From Bradyrhizobium sp. B097 (GTDB lineage: Bacteria; Pseudomonadota; Alphaproteobacteria; Rhizobiales; Xanthobacteraceae), in the NCBI RefSeq assembly GCF_038957035.1, contig NZ_CP152412.1, forward strand, positions 8,924,501 through 8,988,500: 64,000 nt of DNA. The letters are read 5' to 3'. The translations under genes were made by a program, and so were the position numbers. This document shows, in pieces, positions 56,807-64,000 of this stretch. The notes under the pieces are model-generated. The model worked only from the letters and a program-made list of their open reading frames with translations, did no database searches and was not told the origin of the DNA. Each line of letters opens with the position of its first letter. The stretch's first letter is position 1.

Positions 56807-58216
56807 CTAGGCCCCGATGTCCGCCGGCCTCCGCGCGATCGACGATGGATGTCCTGCCTCGGCGTTCGTGACGGCCGACGCGTCCTCCAGCGAGCGTCCC
56901 TTGGTTTCGAATCCGAACATGAGAAACACCACGGCCTGGAACACGAGGATGCCGGCCAGGGTCGTCAACACGCCGGTCAACCCTTGCCAGGCGAAGATCG
57001 CGACCACGACGTACTGCACCAGCGCGGTCGCGATGCGGCCGGATGTGGCGCAGATCGCCGTGCCACGAAGCCGGTAGCGCGTCGGGAACAGTTCCGGGAC
57101 ATGCATCGCGAACCCGGTCGCCAGCATGACGTAGATCGCAGTGACCAGCAGGAAGCCGACGCCTGCGAGCGCAACACCGTCCGGCATGTACGGATAGGCG
57201 ATGCCGAGCGCGGCAGCCGCCATCGACGAGCAGACGATCGACAGCCTGCGTCCGAGCCGGTCCGCCAGCACGAGCCCGATCAGCGATCCGACCGGCCCGC
57301 CCAGCGCCATCACGGTGGTGTAGCCCAGCGAGGAGACCACGCTGTGGCCGCCCTTGACCATGAAGGTCGGCAGCCAGCCGATGAACCCGTAGAGACTGAA
57401 GCCGACGACGATGTGCAGCAGGCTGCCGAGCAGCGTGCGCGCGAGATACGGCGGCTGGAACAGGCGCCAGACCGCACCGGGCGGCTCTTGCGGCGGCGCG
57501 CCGGCGGCGACGGGAGCCAGCGTTCCCTTGCGCGCGGCCTCCGCTTCGATCGCCGAAAGAATTGCCTCGGCCTCGTCGGCGCGGCCGTTGGCGGCGAGCC
57601 AGCGCGGCGATTCCGGCATCGACTTGCGCAAGAGCCAGACGATCATCGCGAGGAGGCCGACGAGGGCGAACATGTAGCGCCACCCCAGCGTCGGGATCAC
57701 CCACAGGCCGATCATGGATGACGCGAACAGCGAGAAGTTGGTGATCACGGCGAGCAGCCCGATCCAGCGGCCGCGCGAGGCGGCCGGCACGAACTCCGTC
57801 AAGGTCGCATAGCCGACCACGATCTCGGCGCCGAGCCCGATGCCGATGATGAAGCGCAGGCCGATCAGAACCGTCATGCTGGGCGCGAAGGCCGCCGCGA
57901 TCGACGCCAGGCCGAAGATCGCAAGGTTCATCTGGTAGGAGAAGCGGCGACCGAAGCGGTCGCCAAGGATGCCGGAGAACCAGGCACCGATCGTCATGCC
58001 GACAAAGGTCGCGGAGACGAATGCGGCGTTGAGCTCCAGCGTCGACCAGCCTTCCTTGAGCACCGCGCCCAGCACGCCGCCGGCGAGATAGATGTCGAAT
58101 GCATCGAGGAACATGCCGGCGCCGATCAGGGCCAGGATACGCCAGTGGAATCCGCAGATCGGCAGCCTGTCGAGGCGCGCGCCCGCGTTGATGTCGATGT
58201 CGGCGGATCGCGCCAT
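56807..58216 (-). CDS. MFS transporter (sugar/aromatic-acid type, 12 TM)
   Basis: The 469-residue transporter belongs to the AAHS/SP-like MFS. TM1 has LDAFDIYLAGGVLGAVLKEG, with motif A-like GILGDRFGRRFSYQMN and the second-half repeat LVLADRLGRRLSIVCSS. The large central loop (ESPRWLAANGRADEAEAILS) is typical of the sugar-porter group. It probably imports the substrate of the catabolic set. GGGAGG lies 6-7 bases before ATG 58216. Confidence 0.87.
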   Translation of the reverse strand: MARSADIDINAGARLDRLPICGFHWRILALIGAGMFLDAFDIYLAGGVLGAVLKEGWSTLELNAAFVSATFVGMTIGAWFSGILGDRFGRRFSYQMNLAIFGLASIAAAFAPSMTVLIGLRFIIGIGLGAEIVVGYATLTEFVPAASRGRWIGLLAVITNFSLFASSMIGLWVIPTLGWRYMFALVGLLAMIVWLLRKSMPESPRWLAANGRADEAEAILSAIEAEAARKGTLAPVAAGAPPQEPPGAVWRLFQPPYLARTLLGSLLHIVVGFSLYGFIGWLPTFMVKGGHSVVSSLGYTTVMALGGPVGSLIGLVLADRLGRRLSIVCSSMAAAALGIAYPYMPDGVALAGVGFLLVTAIYVMLATGFAMHVPELFPTRYRLRGTAICATSGRIATALVQYVVVAIFAWQGLTGVLTTLAGILVFQAVVFLMFGFETKGRSLEDASAVTNAEAGHPSSIARRPADIGA

Positions 58217-58593
58217 TCCAAACCTCCCTGCCCGGCCTTGTGCGAGCCGGATGTTCCGATCATCGATTGATGACGCGCAGGGGGTCGTCGTCCAATTCAA
58301 AACGAAAATTCGACTATTTGGCGCAGTGATGAAGCTGACGCGAGCGGCACGATCGCGACGCAAGGCGCCAGCACAACTTGATCCAGCCGCGAGGTCGCTC
58401 GCTTTGAAGCCGCAGCCGATCGCTGTGATTCGCGTTCCATCCTGACACCGAGCTGACGCGCATTCGCCGTCGTTAACGCTTTCATCGACGCGCGATCGCA
58501 AAATCACGGTGTTAGCCCAAACATTCACAACGGGTTCATGTCGGCGCCACTATTCGACTCCAACGCTGGGGGAAGAAGATTGGAGTATGTGCC
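58217..58593. other. Intergenic region between MFS and envelope protein genes
   Basis: About 377 bases between divergent genes. It must carry both promoters, but no clear -35/-10 pair or palindrome was found. A GGGGGAAGAAG stretch near 58567 lies about 26 bases before the envelope-protein start, too far for a ribosome site. Confidence 0.5.
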
Positions 58594-59940
58594 ATGCGCC
58601 GCATCGCCGGACTGCCTTTCGCTTTAGCTCTCAGCCTCTGCTGTCTCTCACCACCTCACGCTGCGCGCGCGCAGCTTGCCATCGGCATCGGCATCAGCGT
58701 CGATGCAGCACCGCCGCCCTTGCCTGTCTACGAGCAGCCGCCGATCCCCGGCGACGGCTACATCTGGACTCCCGGCTATTGGGCGTGGAGCGACGATATC
58801 GGTTACTACTGGGTTCCCGGCACGTGGGTGCTTCCGCCCGCGCCTGCATTGCTCTGGACACCAGGCTACTGGGGCTGGAACGACGGCGTCTACGCATTCC
58901 ACGCCGGTTATTGGGGAGCGACCGTCGGCTTCTACGGCGGCATCTCTTATGGCTTCGGCTACACCGGCATCGGCTATGAGGGCGGCTATTGGCGCGGCGG
59001 CAACTTCTTCTACAACAGCTCCGTCAACAACATCTCGAATGTCTCGGTCACCAACGTCTACAACAAGACCGTCATCAACAACACGACCAACGTCAGCTAC
59101 AACGGCGGAACCGGCGGCACCACAGTGAGGCCGACGCCGCAGCAGCTCGCCGCCCAGAACGAACACCACGTAGCCGCAACCGGGGAACAGACGCGGCACG
59201 CCGAAGCGGCGATGAAGGATCCGGCGCTGACGCTCGCCAACAACCATGGTCATCCGGCGGTCGCAGCGACCGCGCATGCAGCACGGTTCAGCGGCGCCGG
59301 CGTGATCGCCGCGCACCCGGGCAAGCCGATCGCGGCGCCGCCGCCCCGGCATGCGCAGCCCACGACCGGACATGCTTTGCCGACGGGCAATGCTCTGCCG
59401 CCAACACACGCGCTGCCGACAGGAAATGCCCTGCCGCCAGGACACGCTCTGCCGAGCGGAAGCGCTCTGCCGGCAGCACATGCATCGCCGACGGGGCACG
59501 CCCTGCCTTCCGGAAACGCGCTGCCGCAAGCACAGACAACGACGACAGGACACGCCCTGCCCACCGGAAACGCGCTACCGCCGGTACACGCGTCGACAAC
59601 GGGACACGCCTTGCCCGCGGCAAGCGCTTCGCCGGCTGTACACGCACTGCCGACGGGACACGCTCGGCCTGTTGCCGTCAACCATCCCGCTCCGGCACCG
59701 CACGTCGCAGCGCCAGCCGCGCATGCGCCGAGACCGCAGATCGCACAGCACGCACCATCTGCGCCACGCCCGGCCGCGCGTCCGCCGGCGCCGCGCGTCG
59801 CGCAAGCGGCTGTGCACCGGGCTCCGCCGCCGCCCCGGCGTCCGCCGCCACCGCATGTGTCACGGCCGGCTCCGCGGCCCCATCCTGCGCCACGGCCGCA
59901 GCATCCCGCTGCGAGGCCAGCGCCACACAGGCACGCGTGA
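58594..59940 (+). CDS. WXXGXW-repeat envelope protein with long Ala/Pro repeat tail
   Basis: This 448-residue exported protein has a signal peptide (MRRIAGLPFALALSLCCLSP and onward), followed by aromatic repeats of the WxPGYWAW kind (YIWTPGYWAW, YYWVPGTWV, LLWTPGYWGW, YAFHAGYWG), known as the WXXGXW/BBP7-like motif of envelope proteins. An Asn-rich stretch (NNISNVSVTNVYNKTVINNT) comes next. Then come at least seven imperfect 12-13-residue units built on TGHALPTGNALPP, and a Pro/Ala/Arg/His-rich end. The tail is disordered and may thread through the wall or bind polysaccharide. Function unknown. Confidence 0.8.
   Translation: MRRIAGLPFALALSLCCLSPPHAARAQLAIGIGISVDAAPPPLPVYEQPPIPGDGYIWTPGYWAWSDDIGYYWVPGTWVLPPAPALLWTPGYWGWNDGVYAFHAGYWGATVGFYGGISYGFGYTGIGYEGGYWRGGNFFYNSSVNNISNVSVTNVYNKTVINNTTNVSYNGGTGGTTVRPTPQQLAAQNEHHVAATGEQTRHAEAAMKDPALTLANNHGHPAVAATAHAARFSGAGVIAAHPGKPIAAPPPRHAQPTTGHALPTGNALPPTHALPTGNALPPGHALPSGSALPAAHASPTGHALPSGNALPQAQTTTTGHALPTGNALPPVHASTTGHALPAASASPAVHALPTGHARPVAVNHPAPAPHVAAPAAHAPRPQIAQHAPSAPRPAARPPAPRVAQAAVHRAPPPPRRPPPPHVSRPAPRPHPAPRPQHPAARPAPHRHA
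59358..59680 (+). repeat. Tandem imperfect repeat within the envelope protein gene
   Basis: The DNA repeats units of about 36-39 bases around GGACACGCTCTGCCG and GGAAACGCGCTGCCG, coding for TGHALPTGNALPP-like words. Unit number is likely variable between strains by slippage. Confidence 0.7.
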
Positions 59941-60058
59941 TCCAGCCTGTCGGCGTGCCCGCAAGGGCACGCCGATTTCGTATGAGAACCCATCGCGTAG
60001 AGAACGGCACGCGATGCAAATCGTCAGTCACGGGATTTCAGGCGTGCAAGGCGTACGG

Positions 60059-61321
60059 TCAGGCCAGCTCGTCGGCTGCGTCCGCGATCGCGGCGTAGAT
60101 CTCAACGAGATCAGCCTCCGTCACGCAGTAGGGCGGCATGACATAGATCGTGTTGCCGAGCGGGCGCAGCAGCAGGTTTCGGCGCGCGAAGAAGGCCTGA
60201 AGCTTTGGGCCGATGCCTGCGAGATAGCCGGCATCGCTCGCCTTCAAGTCAAGCGCGGTGATGGTGCCGGTGCGGCGGACGTTCTCGAAGCGTGCGTCGG
60301 CGCGGAATGGTGCGATCAGGCGCTCCTGCATCGCGGCCAGCGAGGCTGTGCGCTCGACCGTGCCGCGTTGCCAGAGTTCGAGGTTTGCCCTTGCGGCGGC
60401 GCAGGCGACCGGGTTCGCCGTATAGGAACTGGAATGGAAGAAGGTTCGCGAACGATCGCTGGAATAATGCGCGTCGTAGATCTCGGCGCGGCAGAGCGTC
60501 ACCGCGAGCGGCAGCGATCCGCCGGTCAGGCCCTTCGAATAGCAAGCGATGTCCGGCGTGACGTCGGCCTGCTCGCACGCGAACAATGTGCCGGTGCGAC
60601 CCCAGCCGGTCATCACCTCGTCGGCAATGAACAGCACATTGTGGGCTTCGCAGATGCGCTTCATTTCCTTCAGCACCCAGGGCGGATACATCAGCATCCC
60701 GCCCGCGCCCAGGATCAGCGGTTCGACGATGAACGCGGCCGCGCTCTCCGTCTTGCACGCGGCTTCGAGCGCATCGAGCGTCGCCTGCTCGTGGCCGGCA
60801 GCCGGAAACGGGATTGATTCGACATCGAACAGCAGCGGCTCGTAAGCCCTGTTGAAGACGCCGCGCGCGCCGACCGACATCGTCCCCACGGTGTCGCCGT
60901 GGTAGGAGTGCTGCATCACGATGATCCGCGTGCGCGGCACGCCGATATTGTGCCAGTAGCCGAGCGCCATCTTCAGCGCCACTTCCACGCTGGTCGAACC
61001 GGAGTCGGAGAAGAACACATACTCCAGGCCACGCGGCGCCAGCTTCAGGACCTGCGCCGCAACGTCTTCGGCCGGATCGTGGGTGTGGCCGGCAAAGATG
61101 ATCTGGTTGAGCTGTTCCGCCTGGTTCTGGATCGCGCGTACGATATGCGGATGGCAATGGCCGTGGGTCACGACCCACCAGGATGCGATCGCATCGATGA
61201 TCCGGCGGCCATCCGCGGTGTAGAGACAGGCGCCCTCCCCGCGCACGATCCTTGTCATCTGGTCGTGCAGCGCGTGCTGGGTGAACGGGTGCCAGATCGG
61301 CGATTTCCGAGCTGATGTCAT
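60059..61321 (-). CDS. bioA: Adenosylmethionine-8-amino-7-oxononanoate aminotransferase
   Basis: This enzyme makes DAPA from KAPA in biotin synthesis. The 420-residue PLP enzyme has SIWHPFTQ-like [47 protein letters not shown] and the Schiff-base Lys in [11 protein letters not shown]. Its ATG overlaps the bioD stop by 4 bases (ATGA), so it is translationally coupled. Last gene of the operon in the window. Confidence 0.94.
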   Translation of the reverse strand: MTSARKSPIWHPFTQHALHDQMTRIVRGEGACLYTADGRRIIDAIASWWVVTHGHCHPHIVRAIQNQAEQLNQIIFAGHTHDPAEDVAAQVLKLAPRGLEYVFFSDSGSTSVEVALKMALGYWHNIGVPRTRIIVMQHSYHGDTVGTMSVGARGVFNRAYEPLLFDVESIPFPAAGHEQATLDALEAACKTESAAAFIVEPLILGAGGMLMYPPWVLKEMKRICEAHNVLFIADEVMTGWGRTGTLFACEQADVTPDIACYSKGLTGGSLPLAVTLCRAEIYDAHYSSDRSRTFFHSSSYTANPVACAAARANLELWQRGTVERTASLAAMQERLIAPFRADARFENVRRTGTITALDLKASDAGYLAGIGPKLQAFFARRNLLLRPLGNTIYVMPPYCVTEADLVEIYAAIADAADELA

Positions 61322-61950
61322 GAGTTGAAATCGTCGCGCTGGAACGACGCCTTGAACGCTGTTTGCAGCGTGTCTGCTGCGAGCGGAGACAGCCAGGGCA
61401 ACCGGCCCAGCCGGCGCACTTGCCCGATCTCGCAGATGGCGCGCTCGCTCTCGGGATTGCTCTCGCCGATGAACGCGATCCCGAGAACATCGATGTTGCG
61501 CTTGCGCAGCGCCTCGACCGACAACAGCGAGTGATTGATGGTGCCGAGCGCGGTGCGGGCGCAGAGCACGACCGGAAGCCGCCACCGCTCGAATATGTCG
61601 ATAAAGAGCGTGTTGTCATTCAGCGGCACCATCAGCCCGCCAGCGCCCTCGATCACGAGCGGACGGTCTCCGGCGTCAGGCACGTCGAGCGCGGCAGGAT
61701 CGATGCGGACGCCGTCGATCGCGGCGGACTGATGCGGCGACGCCGGCGTGCGAAGGCGGTAACGCTCCGGCACGACGCGATCGGCCGCAAGACCTGCAAG
61801 CCGCGCCACCAGTTGCGCATCGGTCTCTTCCTCAAGGCCGGACTGAACCGGCTTCCAGTAGCGCGCGCCGAGGAAACCGGCGAGGCCCGCGGAGAAGATC
61901 GTCTTCCCGATCCCGGTATCGGTGCCGGTCACCACGATCCGGCTGATCAT
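61318..61950 (-). CDS. bioD: Dethiobiotin synthetase
   Basis: The 210-residue enzyme carboxylates DAPA and closes the ureido ring with ATP. P-loop GTDTGIGKT, catalytic Lys region [14 protein letters not shown], and the [19 protein letters not shown] loop are all present. Its start overlaps the bioF stop by 4 bases, and its stop overlaps bioA by 4. Confidence 0.94.
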   Translation of the reverse strand: MISRIVVTGTDTGIGKTIFSAGLAGFLGARYWKPVQSGLEEETDAQLVARLAGLAADRVVPERYRLRTPASPHQSAAIDGVRIDPAALDVPDAGDRPLVIEGAGGLMVPLNDNTLFIDIFERWRLPVVLCARTALGTINHSLLSVEALRKRNIDVLGIAFIGESNPESERAICEIGQVRRLGRLPWLSPLAADTLQTAFKASFQRDDFNS

Positions 61951-63101
61951 TGCGCCCAGCCCTGCGTCTCCGCGGCGAGCGCATCGAGCAGCGCGCGCAC
62001 GTCGTCCTCGTCGACATTGAGGGTTAGCGCAACGCGCAACCGCGCGGTGCCCGCCGGCACGGTCGGCGGCCTGATGCCTCTGACGTCGAAGCCGCGCGCC
62101 TGCAGCGCAGAGGCAAGCTGCATCGCGCGCGCATTGTCGCCGACGATATAGGGCACGATCTGCGAACGCGACGGACTGCGCCAGCCGCGCCGATCGAGCT
62201 CGCGATGCGTGAACGCCACCAGGTCTGCGAGGCGCTGCTGATGCTCGGGCTCCTCTCGCAAGATCAACAGCGCCTCACGCACGGCGACGGCCACAAGCGG
62301 CGACGGCGCGGTGGCGAAGATGAACGGGCGGCAGCGATTGACCATGAAGTCGCGCAGCACGGTGGAGGCCGTGACCAGCGCGCCTGCGGCGCCCAGCGCC
62401 TTGCCGCAGGTATGAACGATCACGAGATTCTCGCGCCCTTCATAGGGCACCGTCAGCCCGCGCCCCTGTTCGCCATAGACGCCGGTGCCGTGCGCCTCGT
62501 CCACCATCAGGAACGCATCGTGCCGTTCGGCGAGGGTTATGAGGTCGTCGAGCGGCGCGACGTCGCCGTCCATGCTGTAGACGCTTTCGACCACGATCCA
62601 GACCCGGCCCGTTCCGCCCTCGGCGCGCCAGCCGCGAATGGTGTCCTCGACCGATCCGGGGTCATTGTGCGCGCTGAACCGGAACTCGGCTCGGCCGGCC
62701 CGCGCGCCTTCATGGATGCTGGCGTGCACCAGCGCATCGAGCACGAGCAGGTCGCCGCGCTGCGGCAGCGTCGTCAGCACGGCGAAGTTGGCGACATAGC
62801 CGCCGCCGAAGAAGAGCGCGGTCTCGGCGCGGAAGAACGCGGCGGCCTCGGCTTCCAGCCGTTCGTGCTCCTCGCAATTGCCGCGCAACAGCCGCGACCC
62901 GCCGGCGCCGATCGGCGTGCCGGCCTCGAGCGCGGCCGCGACGGCCTGCTTGATGCGCGGCGCGCTCGCCAGCGCCAGATAGTCGTTCGATACGAAATCG
63001 ATGCCCGCGCGCGGCTTGAGACCGCGCAGCCGATCGTCCTTGCTCAGGGCGTGCAAGGCCGCGGCGTAATCAGCGGCCTTGGCCGCATGGATTGCGCTCA
63101 T
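61947..63101 (-). CDS. bioF: 8-amino-7-oxononanoate synthase
   Basis: The 384-residue PLP enzyme condenses pimeloyl thioester with alanine. Landmarks are [50 protein letters not shown] and the PLP-binding Lys in [14 protein letters not shown]. It is second in the operon after bioB and overlaps bioD by 4 bases. Confidence 0.94.
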   Translation of the reverse strand: MSAIHAAKAADYAAALHALSKDDRLRGLKPRAGIDFVSNDYLALASAPRIKQAVAAALEAGTPIGAGGSRLLRGNCEEHERLEAEAAAFFRAETALFFGGGYVANFAVLTTLPQRGDLLVLDALVHASIHEGARAGRAEFRFSAHNDPGSVEDTIRGWRAEGGTGRVWIVVESVYSMDGDVAPLDDLITLAERHDAFLMVDEAHGTGVYGEQGRGLTVPYEGRENLVIVHTCGKALGAAGALVTASTVLRDFMVNRCRPFIFATAPSPLVAVAVREALLILREEPEHQQRLADLVAFTHRELDRRGWRSPSRSQIVPYIVGDNARAMQLASALQARGFDVRGIRPPTVPAGTARLRVALTLNVDEDDVRALLDALAAETQGWAQ

Positions 63102-63165
63102 GCTTCACTCTCAGGATGGTGGTTGGTCGCGCGGCGAATGACGCCGCGCACACCGGAGGTTACGG

Positions 63166-64000
63166 TCAGGCGAGGCGGGATGTGATGCCGAGCCGGTCGA
63201 GCAGATCGGCGTCGCGATCGCGCTGCGGGTTCTTGGTGGTCAGCAGCACATCGCCGATGAAGATCGAGTTCGCGCCGGCGAGGAAGCACATCGCCTGCAG
63301 TTCATCGGTCATGTATTGCCGCCCGGCCGACAACCGCACCACGCTGTTCGGCATCATGATCCGCGCGGTCGCGACCAGCCGCACCAGCGCGATCGGATCG
63401 GGCCGCTCGGCGGTGTCGTTGACCGGCACGCCCTTGACCTCGTTCCACAGATTGATCGGCACGCTCTCCGGGTGGCTCGGGAGATTGGCGAGCAGCATCA
63501 GCATGCCGAGCCGGTCCTCGACCTGTTCACCCATGCCGATGATGCCGCCGCAGCAGACCTTGATGCCGGCGTCGCGCACATGCGCGAGCGTATCGATGCG
63601 ATCCTGCAAGGTGCGGGTGGTGATGATCTTGTCGTAGAACTCCGGCGAGGTATCGACGTTGTGGTTGTAGAAATCGAGCCCGGCGTCGGAGAGCCGTTCG
63701 GCCTGATCCGGCGTCAGCATGCCGAGCGTGACGCAGGTTTCCATGCCCAGCCCCTTCACGGCGCTGACCATGTCGCAGACCTGATCGAGATCGCGGTCCT
63801 TGGGACTGCGCCAGGCCGCGGCCATGCAGAAGCGGGTGGCGCCGGCGTCCTTGGCGCGCTGCGCGACCGCGACCACCTCATCCCGCGGCATCAGGCGGGT
63901 GGCCTTCAGGCCGGTGTCGTAATGCGCGCTTTGGGAGCAGTAGCCGCAGTCTTCCGGACAGCCGCCGGTCTTGATGCTGAGCAGGCTCGCGGTTTCGACG
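63166..64000 (-). CDS. bioB: Biotin synthase (N-terminal part cut by window end)
   Basis: This radical-SAM enzyme inserts sulfur into dethiobiotin. Inside the window it has the CxxxCxxC cluster motif ([17 protein letters not shown]), then [30 protein letters not shown] and [16 protein letters not shown], with [20 protein letters not shown] near the end. The first residues are beyond position 64000; the reading frame is open across the edge. About 64 bases separate it from bioF. Confidence 0.94.
   Translation of the reverse strand, partial: VETASLLSIKTGGCPEDCGYCSQSAHYDTGLKATRLMPRDEVVAVAQRAKDAGATRFCMAAAWRSPKDRDLDQVCDMVSAVKGLGMETCVTLGMLTPDQAERLSDAGLDFYNHNVDTSPEFYDKIITTRTLQDRIDTLAHVRDAGIKVCCGGIIGMGEQVEDRLGMLMLLANLPSHPESVPINLWNEVKGVPVNDTAERPDPIALVRLVATARIMMPNSVVRLSAGRQYMTDELQAMCFLAGANSIFIGDVLLTTKNPQRDRDADLLDRLGITSRLA

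Noticed and set aside
59250..59993. Glycine/cysteine-rich minus-strand frame opposite the envelope protein
   Set aside because: It mirrors the GC-rich repeat of the plus-strand gene and has the shadow composition of a third-position GC artefact.
39732..64000. Second copy of the tRNA-Arg 3' end as the far attachment site of the integrated element
   Set aside because: Reading for CGGGTGCGCCA and its flank to the right found no copy, so the outer boundary is lost or outside the window.
1..64000. CRISPR array or cas genes
   Set aside because: No regularly spaced direct repeats of 25-40 bases with unique spacers and no Cas-like protein were seen.

Overview
The window looks like a chromosomal segment of a high-GC alphaproteobacterium, most likely Bradyrhizobium or a close relative. 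This rests on protein content and genus-style repeats recognised by eye; no database search was possible. Supporting signs are a RegS/RegR-type redox two-component pair, MmcB, an intracellular PHB depolymerase, a bioBFDA operon, many LysR/SDR/LLM/MFS genes, and several families of short palindromic repeats between genes.

Layout. 1-931 is an IS5-family element that starts almost exactly at the window edge. 0.97-20 kb is mostly ordinary chromosome: a bifunctional penicillin-binding protein, a metallopeptidase, phaZ, an ABC-2 exporter pair, regS/regR, mmcB, a VWA-domain protein, a GH13 glucosidase, an RMD1-like protein, an MBL hydrolase, an esterase, an MFS pump and a flavin monooxygenase. 20.7-24.5 kb is a LysR-controlled set (two SDRs, a GST, a SnoaL-like protein).

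24-28 kb is the most interesting part. It holds a complete Ada regulator, a second O6-alkylguanine-DNA alkyltransferase and several small unknown genes. In front of most of them lies a shared motif, core GAAAGCAAGNACCGG, whose best copies also fit the A-box/B-box layout of the E. coli Ada site. This looks like a compact, self-contained adaptive (alkylation) response locus with unusual cargo, including a secreted protein with four CX3C motifs.

28-39.5 kb carries signalling genes (class III cyclase, HWE kinase, GGDEF-EAL protein), a TetR/MpaB-oxygenase divergon with two matching palindromes, and an alpha/beta hydrolase broken by an internal deletion. At 39.66 kb a tRNA-Arg(CCG) is abutted by a large serine recombinase whose last codons lie antisense inside the tRNA. 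Beyond it is a patchy accessory region (to about 47.5 kb or further) with small unknown genes, decayed sequence, a regulator remnant, and an IS21-family element (44811-47289) with a perfect 8-bp target duplication inside a transporter relic.

47.6-59.9 kb has a MAPEG protein, a SARP/BTAD-TPR regulator, CBS and YbaK proteins, a pentapeptide-repeat protein, a CoA-transferase/HAD-dehalogenase/thioesterase catabolic set with a divergent LysR gene and an MFS transporter, and a repetitive WXXGXW envelope protein. The window ends in the biotin operon (bioB-bioF-bioD-bioA, minus strand, bioB cut by the edge).
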